Below, piece by piece: positions 21,344 to 33,275 of a stretch of DNA of 64,000 nucleotides. The notes below the pieces were generated by a model that saw only the letters and a program-made list of their open reading frames with translations, did no database searches and was not told the DNA's origin. The translations under genes and the position numbers were made by a program. The stretch comes from Siderastrea radians (Eukaryota; Cnidaria; Anthozoa; Scleractinia; Rhizangiidae). Position 1 is the first letter of the stretch. Each line of letters opens with the position of its first letter. The stretch covers positions 33,612,807-33,676,806 of the forward strand of contig OZ024896.1 in the NCBI GenBank assembly GCA_964017195.1, given 5' to 3'.

Positions 21344-21880
21344 GTTTCACTTGCACAGCTAAATTTGAGTCCCATAATGTGGCAATAAATTTTGAGCCTG
21401 TGACCATTTGAATGAAACCAACAGAACAGTACTTTCTTGTGGTGCTGTTCATAATTTTGTAATGCCGTACAAGGTGGTTCTAACTTTTGAGTCTGTGAAT
21501 GAAATCCTAAAGTGTGATCATTCAAATAAAAGCTACTGAGCAGTACTATTTCCTGCAGTGCTGTTTATTATGCTGTGCAAGGTGGTTCTAACTTTTGAGT
21601 CTGTGGATAAATCCTAAAGTATGATATCACGTCCATTCAGACTCTGCTGAGTTTTTGACCTGTCCTCAGTTGCTTTCCTGTGGTGCTATTTATACTGCTG
21701 CACAAAGTGGTTCGAACTTTTGAGTCTACAGATAAACTCCTCAACTTGCCTGTGGTTCTAAATTATCTGTACAAAGTGATTCCAGTGTTTGAGTCTGTGG
21801 ATGAAATCAATCCTTGAAGAGTGATTATTCAAAGCTGGGAAAGCTTTCAACCAGTACTCTCCTGTGGGGCCATTTGTGTT
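21344..21880. repeat. Diverged five-copy array of the 106-bp minisatellite family
   Basis: Repeated GTGGTTCTAACTTTTGAGTC, GAAATCCTAAAGT and AGTACT..CCTG..GTGCTGTTTA. Copies are 10-30% diverged and irregular in length. Same family as 63270-64000. Confidence 0.8.
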
Positions 21881-22868
21881 TACAGTGTAAATTTGGAATC
21901 TTTGTTGAATTTTACTTGTGGGCATTCTTAAAAAGCAGTTTCCTGACCAATTAAGAAACAGCATGAGTTTAAGTAGACAGCATTTGAACATTTTGCTTTA
22001 AGATATGCTGCTTGATACATGCAGCCAGCTAACTGTATAACAGGTGATCATAATTGCTGTTCAGAAGGCTAATAAGTTCTGCTACTAGACTTCAACATTA
22101 TTGAAGGCATTTGCATGAGCTGCGCGCAAAGACATCCTACAATTACGTCAAAAATTATACATCTTAAAAAGTAAGATGAGGGGCTGTAATTGGATGTATT
22201 GTATCTCCACTTAATATTAATATTGATATTGTGTTTTGCATTTATTCAGTCTGAATTTCAAGGCACCTTATACTCCTTCAACAGTACAGCAAAAATACAA
22301 GTGATGGAGGAACCACGGGATTACAAATACAGGAGAAAAGAAAACATTGAGTGACAAAATTTGACTGTACTTCAAGAATTGCTTTGGACAAAACTGGTTA
22401 TTGCTTACCAAGAGATCAAGCCAGGACAATTGAGTCCATTAGGTGACTGAAATCAATTCAAAGGTGAACTGATAATCACAAACTGTATGTTTAGGTAGAA
22501 GTTAAGAAATACCTCTAATCTTACAGTATTTGCTGTATTAATGATTGCTGTATTAATTATTTAGGGTTCAGAGCCATGGTGCAACATTGTGCCTGCAAAT
22601 TTAAAATGAATTTTGCATTGTGTCCTGCCCTTTTTTTTGGCATGACAATTTGGATGTAGAATGATTGGTGTAATAAAATTTGAGGGGTGGAATTTTACCA
22701 TAATTTTGTTACTTAATATTAATGTAATTATATTTCAATGTTGCACCATGTGTCCTAGGGCTTAAAGCTCAGTTTTGTGACTTCCAGATAGCTTCCACCA
22801 ATGCTTCTTTCAGGGGTTTTCCATATAACTTTTAGGTGGAAATCTTCAGCAGATTAGAGGATTAGAGT
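21881..22868. other. No gene seen
   Basis: AT-rich sequence with no long open frame and no repeat structure that I can define. Confidence 0.45.
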
Positions 22869-22965
22869 GATTTTACTTAACCCGTGAAATACCGGTAGAC
22901 ACTAAGCTTAATTACACACTAATTCTATTCTTAGATACTCAGTGTTTCACGGGTTAAGTAAAATC
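22869..22965. mobile_element. 97-bp MITE with GATTTTACTTAACCCGTGAA ends
   Basis: The left end GATTTTACTTAACCCGTGAA is mirrored by TTTCACGGGTTAAGTAAAATC on the right (21 bp, perfect apart from internal drift). A related end occurs at 26568 and at 28239-28255. Confidence 0.75.
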
Positions 22966-24383
22966 GAACTGATAAATCGATTTTAGGCCTTGTTAGCAAA
23001 CTACAATTTAACCTTTGGGTGGTGGTTGTACATTTTGAAACTACACGTATACACAGTGACAAAACGTTAAATTAGATAGAATATTGCTTTTTGTATATGC
23101 GAGAACCTCTGTCACGCAGTCAGCAGTTGAATGGCCCCAGATACAAGTCTGATACACTTCCATATACTGTCCATGGCACTCCATTAAACCTTTGCACTGA
23201 TTAGAAAGTCAAACATTCAATCAAAACTGAACCTTTAAATTTTTTACATTTAAGACATCTCTCATTGATTGCATAATAAGCCTGAATACATAAATCAAAG
23301 AAGTTTAAAATATTTGATCTGCTGCAATTGCTTAATAATCGAGATTCATCCACTCTAAAAATTATTTGCCTGTTGCTCAAGGAAAGTGTTCTGACATCAT
23401 CAACTGTTTTATGAACATGAGTTCATGTTACTCTAACTACTGCATTTTACATGTATTTAATTTCATTCATGAGGTCATATTCAAAACATTATTTATTTAT
23501 ATTTCCTGCATTCATAATCCACATAATTTTTAGTCTCGTTAAAACAAACCTTGATTTGAGAAGGTAATCAGCAAATAATTATGCACCCCATGGCTGATTT
23601 AATTGAAGGAATTAAATGCAGAAAGATCCTGTATTCAACCACATGTACTGTTCATAAAGACATATATCTCTACCCTAGAGGGATCTTTCTGCACAATCAT
23701 GCAACTCTTCCATTAACTGTCACTTGAAATGTATTTCATAACTTAACACACAAAAAAGGATAAAAACCACTCGGAAAAATGCTGTAGATATGTCATCATG
23801 TTAATTTTATATTACCCTCCTGTTCCAACCCACCTTCCCCACCCCTCCCTGGACATTTCCTTGGGCTCAGATTCTCAAGTATGTTTTAGAGTGGATGCAA
23901 GAAAATTAGGTCATCTTTTTTGGTCAAAGGTTTTGAACGTTGATTATGCATTTTTTGACTACAAAATTAATTAAATACGGCATACAACAATTTAAAAACA
24001 GGCCTTTTAAAAAAATCTAATCACATTATCTGTAATACACTTGGTTTGGTTACTGTGGTTTTAAGACATCCATGGCATCATCATTTGATTAAATAGAAGT
24101 CAGCCTGACAGAGGTTTTTACTGAATTTAAACGCAATAATTTTACAGGTTTTAGTTTCTTTGTGAAAATTTAAATGCAATTAAAGGCTGATTGAAGCGCA
24201 AACTGCATTTCCTTAAATAATAGCCTCCTGCCAAGGTAACTAATTCCCTAAAGTAAAAATGCCTCCCTGATCAGAGAAAGAAATCTTGTACAAGGGTGAC
24301 AGGTACATGGACAATTACCAGAAAGTAGATCGACTCTCTCAATCCTTTAACAATTGAACCTGGACTGGAATGGATTTACCCCA
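22966..24383. other. No gene seen; one 13-bp inverted pair
   Basis: TGCAGAAAGATCC at 23617 and GGATCTTTCTGCA ending at about 23695 form an inverted pair with a 50-bp spacer. Otherwise AT-rich sequence without supported genes. Confidence 0.4.
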
Positions 24384-24598
24384 GCCTTTACTCCCAGAGT
24401 CAGTTACGGAGACATTTAAGGTGGTTCTAACTTTCGAGTCTGTGAGTGAAATCCTAAAGTGTGACCATTCAAATGAAACCTCATCAGCAGTCCTTTTGCA
24501 TGGTACTGTTTGTTTTCAATTGTAGGATTTGAAAAAGTGAAAGTTAGGATTTTCCTTGAAATTTTACTTTGGCCGCCACTAGGAGTGAAAGGGTTAAA
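24384..24598. mobile_element. TTAA-type MITE (CTCCCAGAG family), full-length copy
   Basis: It starts TTTACTCCCAGAG and ends TAGGAGTGAAAGGGTTAA. The interior holds TAAGGTGGTTCTAACTTTCG, GAAATCCTAAAGTGTGACCA and AGGATTTTCCTTGAAATTTT. This is the source family of the 106-bp tandem arrays. Confidence 0.7.
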
Positions 24599-25676
24599 AA
24601 TGATCTCCTGGGCTATTATTTAAGGAATGCATGGTCAGCTCCTAGATGTATTTTAAACCTTCAACATTTATTTATCAGTTTTACATGTTTTTGTACATAA
24701 AAGTGTTAAAATGCTGGGAGAATGATTAAACAGATGGAGGACTTGGGTTATGAAAAAGGCATGTTGTTTTGTAACAGAACGTGAATTATAATGTACAGTG
24801 ATCAAAACTGGATTTATGAACAGACTGTTAAAAATTGAAATGGTAATTAATTTCTGCCTGACCAAAAGAAATCACATGACTGTACTAAATTTAGCACAAC
24901 AATACTTGCTATGTGCATTCTACAATACAATTATTTCTAGAACTTTTCACTGTTGGACCTCGTATCACAGCAAATTTCTCTACACTCTGCGTGATCGCGT
25001 GATGTCTTTCTTTCAGTCCATATTTAAACAATTTAATACTTGAAAAAGAATGAAGAATTTTGACATAAAAATTATAATGCCGAGCATTCAAATCTTGTAT
25101 TATATTCATTTTTATCGCTTCTTAATATAACTTTGGAACAGCAACGTTCTATTGTATTGACCATTAAGCTTTTAACAGGTGGTAACTTTAAAAGAGTATT
25201 AAGTTCCATAGTGTTCCACAATAAATTCTTGAAACTAAGCTGTTTATTTCAGTCTTGAAAGCTGTTTATTGCTAAATAAATTTCATTGTATCTGGAAAGG
25301 AAGTTTAACTAATAATAAATTTGAACGAGTGACAAAAAAAGGAATTTCAGAAAGATTGTTTGCTTGGAACATCTGAATTCTTCATTACTGGCAACGCTTT
25401 TACTATCAAATGAGCTGATTCTAATGCTAAGCATTAAAATTTAATAACCTACTAATGCGTGAGGAGGACCAGAAGTTCCAGGAGAATTGAAATTCTTTCT
25501 TTACTAAATAAATGGCAGACTTTTACATTGAAAGACAATGAAGCTTAAGGCTGTTCAACAATTGAACAGTTAAAAATGGACAGCTTTTGAGGCTTGGCTC
25601 AAGAAAATTTCTTTGACACAAAAACTGAGTACAGGTAACTTACGGCTACAACTTTTGCACAATATTTCTACATCAA
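24599..25676. other. No gene seen
   Basis: Small open frames (24668-24865 minus, 24798-25043 plus, 24909-25109 minus) overlap each other and have no recognisable features. Confidence 0.45.
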
Positions 25677-25940
25677 GGTTAGGCCCTGCGGTCTGTTTCT
25701 CGAAACTCCCAATAACTTTCCAGGCCCAGTAAGTGTTTCATCGAGCTCATTTATTTATCAGCTAATGGTAATTATTGGCGCAAACTTGTGATATAATGCT
25801 TCATGAAGATTTATAAAAATTAAAATTTAGCTTTCAAAGTCAATAAAAATTGTATAGCTACATGAGAATATTGTGCACCTAAAATACTTTTCGGGCCCGG
25901 AAAGTTATCAGGTGTTTCGAGAAACAGGCCCCCGGTTAGG
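25677..25940. mobile_element. MITE, 250 bp, with 7-bp target duplication
   Basis: The body is 25684-25933. Inverted ends contain GGTCTGTTTCTCGAAAC and GTTTCGAGAAACAGGCC, with subterminal AATAACTTTCC / GGAAAGTTATC. Flanking direct repeat GGTTAGG at 25677-25683 and 25934-25940. Confidence 0.8.
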
Positions 25941-27034
25941 ACACATCCAGCAAAATGTACGTTAATGAAAACGTGTGATCTTGGCAGAACTAGTGCAAAC
26001 CTGTTGGTCTTACAGGTATATGGGAATGAGACCAATGTGATTGTAACTCGTGTTCTTTTGGGTTAAATGTCATTGTTGTAATTTACCTTTTCAACTGATT
26101 GTTTATTAGTGTAAATAAAATGTGCTAGGATCTTGGCAGAACTGGGGTGAGTTGCAAAAAAACAATACCTGGCATAAATTCTAACATCAACACTTGCTCC
26201 AGTCAAAGCCACTATTTTAACATCTGATGTTAGCAGTTACGCCAGTGACATTGGGTTTTATGCAACAGAACCCTGGTCCATGTGTTGGTCTTTGTGTTTC
26301 TTGGGATTCAGTACTAACTTTGTCTTGTCTGACTTATGACACATTGACGACAAATCTTGGATAGAGTACGAGTGACTGCAAGTTGTGGGTTTGATTTCCA
26401 AAATCATTAGACAATTAACGTCACAACCTACACTTCTGGGGGAAAGACTTGCTCTTAAGCTTATTATTACATGGGAGTATGACTTATTCTGGTAGGGCTT
26501 GTAGGGGTCCAACCAGGTCAAGATTTTGTTGGTCTCAGAGCTGCATGCCTTAAGCGTGTTTTAATGATTTTACTTAACCTGCGAAATAGATCTCTAAACA
26601 AGGCACTGTTACATGCTAAATATACCATTTACCAGGCATTTTATAAGGACTATGCTGAAGATCTTTGGCGTGAGTTCGGTCTTTGGCATACAATGTCTTA
26701 TAAGACTTAGTTTTTCTTTGGCACTGGATTGACATGGAATGCACCTACAATCTTCAGCAAAACTGTTGAGACACTTCAGAACAAATGAGAACTTAACTTA
26801 GAAAACCACTCACCACATCAAATCTTTCCCCTATCCCCCTTATCAAATTAATATTCCTTTGCTACCAAAAAAACCCTGATGAATCCTCAGTCCTTCCAAA
26901 CAACATTGAGTGGGGAGATAGAAAGCATTTCTGCAATCTTGTCAGTATTTTTCACATACAGGGAAGTTGAGACATACATGTACTAATTGCATTTGTCTTA
27001 GCTAGTTTTGCCCAAGATTGTAGGTCCATTTAAC
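25941..27034. other. No gene seen
   Basis: Unremarkable sequence. At 26568 there is GATTTTACTTAACCTGCGAA, the left end of the family at 22869. Its partner (CAGGTTAAGTAAAACC) lies at 28238-28255, so the fold-back element 27043-28238 may have landed inside an older element. Confidence 0.4.
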
Positions 27035-28246
27035 AGGTTAAGCATCCTCGGAGACCCAGGGGCAGCTAGTCGGGACGACGGGATTTTCATGGGCGAAAGT
27101 TTACAACAAGAGCGGGAGAGCCCCTGGGCATTTACTCTTACCGAACGAGTTCCAGAAGCGTTTGAAATCCCGCCTTCTGATTGGCCAGAAAAATATTTTT
27201 CTGGCCAATCAGCGAAGAGGAACAGCCGGGCGACTCTCATGTCTTCTTACACGAGGTTGTTTTCCTCATCAATCGCCGTAGTAGCGTGGCCCGTTCAACG
27301 GGAACATTTTTTAGGAGAGCTTCAGAAAAAAAATAATAATAAATATACGAAGTCGAGGAAATCGCAAACTATAACGTGGCCGCAAGAAAACGAACACTCA
27401 CAGGGAATTTTTCACGGCGGACTTATCGAAGGTAACGCCATGTCACGTGCTAGAGAGAACTAGTTCTCTCTAGCACGTGACATGACCTCGCATCGACCGT
27501 TAAGCAGAAAATCGCCCATATCGGCCTTCAGAAGCTCGGAAAAGCAATAAAAACACAGCAAACACACAGCAGGTAATGTTTTCGAAACTGTATTTCCATT
27601 TTAATGCATTTTCAGCGGAAAACCGCCGACTATTTTCGATCGAATTTCAGCTCCATACAAACACTCATATTACGCTTCGGTTAACTGGTTCCCACGCTCG
27701 ATCGACATAGTTGCGTGGCCTGTGCATCGGAGATTCCCGTGGAAAGTTTCAGATGTAGTTCAACGAAAAAGGAGAAATAATTAGTAACATCGTTTACTCG
27801 AGTAGCTATTAGCCTCATGCAACACTTGAGAAAGGGGAGTCGTTAGCTCTAAAAATTTACCATACGTTCGATAAGTCCTTCGTGAAAAATCCCACCACGT
27901 TATAGTTTGCGATTTCTTCGACTTCGTTTATTTATTTAGTATTAATTTTTTTTTCTGAAGCTCTCCTCAAAAATGTTCCCGTTGAACGGGCCACGCTACT
28001 ACGGCGATTGATGAGGAAAACAACCTCGTGTAAGAAGACATGAGAGTCGCCTGGCTGTTCCTCTTCGCTGATTGGCCAGAAAAAAAATTTTCTGGCCAAT
28101 CAGAAGGCGGGATTTCAAACGCTTCTGGAACTCGTTCGATAAGAGTAAGTGCCCAGGGGCTCTCCCGCTCTTGTTGTAAACTTTCGCCCATGAAAATCCC
28201 GTCGTCCCGACTAGCTGCCCCTGGGTCTCCGAGGATGCAGGTTAAG
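27035..28246. mobile_element. 1.2-kb fold-back element with ~300-390-bp inverted arms and 8-bp target duplication
   Basis: The body is 27043-28238, flanked by the direct repeat AGGTTAAG at 27035-27042 and 28239-28246. The left arm begins CATCCTCGGAGACCCAGGGG and the right arm ends CCCCTGGGTCTCCGAGGATG. Homology between arms continues inward past CGTTGAACGGG and the AT-rich linker to about 27432 and 27866. Within each arm TTGGCCAGAAAAA and TTTTCTGGCCAA form a further palindrome. Open frames of 100-151 aa in the arms are mirror images of each other and not genes. No transposase. Confidence 0.88.
27439..27484. other. Perfect 46-bp palindrome inside the fold-back element
   Basis: CATGTCACGTGCTAGAGAGA followed by ACT and then its exact reverse complement, with no spacer. 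It contains two CACGTG (E-box) sites. Confidence 0.9.
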
Positions 28247-28419
28247 TAAAACCACCCTCTTTTCTTCAAGTTTGCAAAATCATGGAATAATTAAGCAATT
28301 GTATACAATGCCTAGGGGGGTACTTCTACAAAGGGCTAATGGGATTCTTCTTCTTGATGGATTTGTAGAACAAAATGGTTGCAAAGAGAACAGCTGAAGA
28401 TCTACCTTATTTTCTCAAA

Positions 28420-28830
28420 AGAGCCCTGCCCTTGAATAAGCAACGCCCCCGAATAAGTGCCACATTTAGCAGTCAAAATGTTAGCAAGCACCGCCCCTGA
28501 ACAGGCGCTGCATCCTTCCAGCAACAATGCAGTACAGTTTTGACATGGCTAATACTGAAATGTGGATATGGCTTATATTGTTAATACTGCTGTTATTGTT
28601 ATTTGCTTGGACATGGAAAGGGATATAGACCTTTAACACGTTTAAAACTAACTTTTTATTGCGTCCTTCCTATGCTATTGTTATGAACAAAACAAAAATT
28701 AAGAATGATTACATCTGACTGTGTCATTCGAAAATAGGAAGTTTCAAATAAGCACTGCCCCTGAATAAGCGGCACCCTCAAATAAGCGCCCCACCCACAA
28801 GTCAAAAAATTTAATAAGCACCGCGGCATA
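28420..28830. repeat. Two blocks of GAATAAGCGCC-type repeats
   Basis: Blocks at about 28425-28520 and 28745-28830 share CACTGCCCCTGAATAAGC-like words, spaced by AGTCAAAA. Both are in the same orientation, so they look like a split or duplicated repeat element. Confidence 0.6.
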
Positions 28831-29429
28831 ATTCTTTCTAGTAAATACGATACTCACACTGGCCAACTGCCTTTCTCCCATTTTGACTGCCACAGAAAGC
28901 TTTACACGGAAACTCGTATTAAAAACTGAGATCAATATTTCGGTAGCCCCGCAGCTCTTAACACAATATTTATCATTGTCGTCTTGTAAGCAGCTGCATA
29001 ATTGGACTACATTTAAACCAATGGAAATTGCGGACAAAAATATACACACGGCAGTGTCCCAGTGTGCCACTTTCCTGTTATGCTAACTGCTAAATACTGG
29101 GGGGAGTACTCAGTATGCAGGAGGCAAAGGGGCAGTCCTCATGAGGAGATTGTCAAAAAGTTCAATTTCAGATTTCACCTTGCATGGAGGCAACTGCATG
29201 GCCTAACTTTCAGTTATGTAATATAATATCAATGTAACATGTACTCACAATAGCACCTGCGACTCCATATCATTGATACAAAAGTAAACAGCAGCAATCA
29301 ATGAAATCGACTAAGCCGCCATCTTGAATGGATATCAAGACGAGCGAAGACTGGGGAGAAGGTACCTGATCCAGTCCCCAGTCCCTGAACCCCGATAGGT
29401 CCCTCGGCTTTATTCATTCTCGTACCCAG
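28831..29429. other. No gene seen
   Basis: Two opposite-strand open frames (28744-29070 minus and 28883-29086 plus) overlap without recognisable domains. Confidence 0.4.
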
Positions 29430-29490
29430 AGCCGATTCATTCATTCATTCACTCACCCACTCACTCACTCACTCACTCACTCACTCATTA
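29430..29490. repeat. (ACTC)n / (ATTC)n microsatellite
   Basis: ATTC repeated at 29430-29448, then CACTCACTC repeats to about 29488. Confidence 0.95.
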
Positions 29491-29699
29491 CCCCACTCCC
29501 CCCTTCCCATCTAGCACCTGTCGCACAGGGAGAGAAGGTCCGCTTTTGTTAGTGTTGGCTCCGATTCTACACAAATCTTTTTGGCTTTTAAGCTTATTTA
29601 AATTTTGCAACTGGTAGACAATAATCAGTTACCAGCTAGCAAGCGTAGAAGGTGTCCAGAAGACTTGCTGTATAAAATCAAAATGCTTGCTGCCATTAA

Positions 29700-30185
29700 A
29701 TTTTTGTTTGTACATTTTTGCTGTCATTCGTACCTTTTTGCTCCGACGCATTCGCGCCAGTTTTTTTCCTCTTAGCCGTCCTTTTTTTGCTCTCAGTTGT
29801 ACTCTTTTCCTCTCAGTAGTACTTTTTTTTTTCTCTTAGTCCTAGTGGTTGTTTTGCTAGCAGTCGTAATCCTTTCCTCTCCGTCGTCCTTTTTTCCTGA
29901 CAGTCTTAATCTTCCCTTTTCAGTAGTACTTTTCTCCTCTCAGTCCGACTTTTTTTTCCAGTCCTACTCGTTTCCTCTTAGTCGTACGTTTCTTCTCTCT
30001 GTCGTATTTTTTTTCTCTCCGTCGTTCTCTTTTCCTCTCGGTCGTCCTTTTTTGTTCTCGATCATACTTCTTTTCTCTCAGTCGTTCTTTTTTCCTTTCA
30101 CTCGTACTCAAGGCGACACTCGTACTTTTTACCTCTCACCCGTTCCTTTTTCCTTTCTGTCAGTTCTGAATACCCTCTCTTAGTC
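29700..30185. repeat. Pyrimidine-rich minisatellite, ~20-25-bp unit
   Basis: About twenty imperfect copies of TTTTTCCTCTCAGTCGTACT. The hydrophobic Phe/Ser/Leu frame at 29797-30183 and the Arg/Lys/Glu frame on the other strand come from this repeat. Confidence 0.9.
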
Positions 30186-31531
30186 TGCTAATAGCCATGT
30201 CTTTATATCAGCCTCTACACTAAGACTTCTTCAAGGTGGCATTTCTAGATACAACGCCGGACCGTCTCAACCTTCGCCTTTGCCGTACCTCAGTTGCTTA
30301 GCGTTCCATTTTCTATCTTGCCGTAAAGACCTATAATTCTCTCAGCGCGAAAACAAAGAACTCTACTAACATTAGAGAATTTAAGAGATGCGCAATGCAA
30401 CAACTATACAGAGATTAGAAGACAATGTACCTAAATTATTTTCATCCCTTTTTTCCTCGTTAGCATATTTTAAATTTATTGTTTGGATATTGTAAATTTA
30501 TAGTGATAGACATTAGTTTTAGATTAACATTAAATTGTGAATTAGTTCTAAGAATCCAAGTTGGAAGAACTAAGAAAGTATTGTATTGTATTCCTGATTT
30601 TCTGATGCATATAATAATCATCATCCTCATCATCTTTATACAGGGAGCTCACTTCACTTACAAGTGACACTCTGTCCATGTGAGGCCCTGCACTAAACGT
30701 TCTCAGGAAAGTTTGAAGACTACGGAAATTTTAGACTGAATCACATTTTGCGAATTTTATTTGTCAGTGCATTCCCATACAGACACTGTATTCAACGCCA
30801 AATTTTCTGCACTTGTAGAACGGCAGTCACGATCATCAAACCTTCCGTTCCATAAGCAGAAGAGGGAAGCGGCATTGTGGTTAGGTTCCACCGTATTTTG
30901 ATTCGAGAAGGGTTACCGTTTTTGACTGTACGACGCACATTCCCATCGAAACTTCTGAGGGGTTTTTCTGGTGTCAAATGAATTTGTTGATTATACTGAC
31001 CAGTGGCGATTCCAAATATCCGTATCAGATGAGGGCTCGGAGAACATCGGCCGGGAAGTGAAAATGTGGGAAATTTTAACTCACTCCATCCTCCCGTTAT
31101 CCCACGCGTAACCGTACCCTCGCCCCGAGAGGAAAAACGCACTTCAACCACTCCGATAGGAACCCATCCTTTGACAAAAAGGGGAGGGGTTATTGGGGGA
31201 TGTTCGGCGGGCTCTCAGAGGTACCCCTTGAAGTGGGCTAGACGGAGAGTCTCCGTCCTAAAAGGGTGCCTTTTAGAGATTTTTGGTCGCGGAAGACACA
31301 TAAATAGGTACTAAGAATACCGTAAGTACCAACGAGCGGATCCGTTACGGATTGTGTGGAGTCTTCTTATCCAGTTTTGGTATCGGGGTGGTGTCTTCAG
31401 TGTAGATGTATGAAGAACAGACGTGCAAAACCATGCTGTAGATGGCAGTTTGGAAGCTGTGAAGATTTTGAGTTTTACGAAACTCAGTACTCTTTAAGGG
31501 ACATCGCATCAAAAATCACAATTACTATCAA
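30186..31531. other. No supported gene
   Basis: A 119-aa minus-strand frame at 30792-31151 lies in a more GC-rich stretch and could be a repeat-borne fragment. I do not recognise it. 31181-31340 is also GC-rich without a clear exon. Confidence 0.35.
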
Positions 31532-31980
31532 AATCACTAGAGTGGTAAAGCGGCCGTTGGGAATTTGATTTGGCGGCGGCTAAATTCTTATCACGTGGCT
31601 TTAAAAAAATTTGGTCGCATGGTCTAAAAAATTTGTCATGTGATTCGTGTTGTGAGACCCGCTGATCGGAAACCTCTCTTGCAAAGTCAGTCATTAACTT
31701 TGCTTTTGTAAGAAAACTTCGGTCAAGAAAACGTTTGTGTACCGTCTGAACTCCACCAGCATTGAAATGCACTTTCAGTTGGAAATCCGGATCCATGTTT
31801 TAGTCGTTTTTCGTTAGAAACGATGGAAGTGACTCCGAAGGAATGGAAGCAGATGGTGCAGAGCTTTACCTCACGTGGTGCTTCTCATTGCGATCACGAG
31901 ACATTTTCTTTTAAACCACGTGATAAGAATTTAGCCGCTGCCAGTTCAATTCCCAACGGCGTTTTAGCACTCTAGTGATT
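31532..31980. mobile_element. 449-bp element with long imperfect inverted ends
   Basis: AATCACTAGAGTGGTAAAGC at the left is mirrored by GCACTCTAGTGATT at the right. Homology runs inward through CCGTTGGGAATT, GCGGCTAAATTCTTATCACG and the following GTGG, giving arms of about 80 bp. The interior frames (31509-31796 minus) are not recognisable. Confidence 0.8.
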
Positions 31981-32097
31981 CTGTAGTCAGATCTCGGCCG
32001 ATACTGAAGGCAAACAACAACTCACAGATTGATGGAGATTAACACAACATCCGTTTGGAACTGGTTTTAAATGTCAACCTAGAATGTAGCGGAGGCC

Positions 32098-32390
32098 AGT
32101 GGGGGTACTCTTTAGATTATTGGCTGGGGATGTGTCGCTGGAAATCCAAGTCTATTACCCTATACCAAATCAAGTTCAGCTACATTTTGCAACCCTTTTC
32201 TAGACTACACACCAAAAATCCCTAACATTTCCCAGACTCGCCTCGTGTCAATCCCTAGTTTTCCGATAAATGATGCCGTACTCTAAACCGAAACTCGCTG
32301 ATTTCTATATACCCTTCCGCAGACCAAACTGCTTGAAAACCTGCATGATACCTTTCACAGCGAAACATACCCCTCCCCCCTTCCCTGGAG
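32098..32390. repeat. Partial copy of the CCCGGGGGGGTACTCC element
   Basis: It shares GGGGGTACTC, ACCCTATACCA, CTAGACTACACACC and CAGACCAAACTGCTTGAAAA with the reverse complement of the full element at 37957-38406. The right end is CCCCTCCCCCCTTCCC. Confidence 0.6.
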
Positions 32391-32695
32391 CCGAGAGAAG
32401 GTTCGATAATGTTCAAACTATGAGGGAAAAAAGCGTTTGACTATCGAACATCCCATTGTGTTTGATTGCCAATGGTGAGTTCGATTATCAAAATTCCAAA
32501 TTGCATTAAATTGCTGAAGACAATCTAATGAATCTGAGGTCAGCCTAAAACAGAATACAAGATTCCTTGGAATATTTTTTTAATTTAATCAAAACTTTTT
32601 AATTTAATTTTTTAATTTAATTGTTGGATTGCGCGATCCAAATCAATTGAGCAATTAGGTTCGAGTACTGGAACGTCAACTAACTAGGTCTACGC

Positions 32696-33275
32696 TTAAG
32701 TTGCTCGCGATATTTGCCAGTAATTTGCAGCACTCGCACTTCAGTGGAACAATACTGCCACTCTTAATTAGATAATGCTACAATTACGGTATCAAACAAA
32801 TGCCCAGTCAATGGTGAACATGTTTTGATCATTTTCATGACGTAATATGTTACCATAGTAACAGTATAATCTGTTCAAAACCCCCTTAGTTTTAGTTTTA
32901 AGTGCTTATCAAAAACGAGCTCAGCATTTTTTACAATCGAATTGTAATAAGCTTGTTAAAATACAACTTTTTGCAAAGTTTAAAAAGTTGTCCTAAAGGG
33001 TTAATTAAGACCTACCTTAAATTTTTGGAATTTTAAGGTGGCTCTAAACCTCCTTCTGACAAGTTTTTTTTTTAACTTTGCAAAAACTTGTATTTAACAA
33101 GCTAATTACAATTCGATAACAAAAAAATGGGGGTCACTGAGCTAGTTTTTGAGTTATAGTTACATCATGAAAATGACCAAAACTTCTTCACCAATAACTG
33201 GGTATTTCTTTGATACCATGTAGGATCGAAGTATAAGTGCTGGAAATTACTGAAAACTATTGTGAGCCACCTTAA
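32696..33275. repeat. Two head-to-head copies of a TTAAGGTGGCTC MITE
   Basis: The right copy, 33033-33275, has clean ends TTAAGGTGGCTC and GAGCCACCTTAA. The left copy, about 32696-33020, is its inverted, more decayed relative (CAGTAATTTGCAGCACT versus AGTGCTGGAAATTACTG; GTATCAAACAAATGCCC versus GGGTATTTCTTTGATAC). Confidence 0.75.

Noticed and set aside
27008..28269. 151-aa plus and 100-aa minus open frames
   Set aside because: They are mirror images lying in the two arms of the fold-back element. Both strands of each arm are open because of composition.
29797..30183. 128-aa Phe/Ser/Leu frame resembling a membrane protein
   Set aside because: It coincides exactly with the pyrimidine minisatellite.
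30792..31151. 119-aa minus-strand frame as a gene
   Set aside because: No recognised domain and no exon partners; it could be a repeat fragment.
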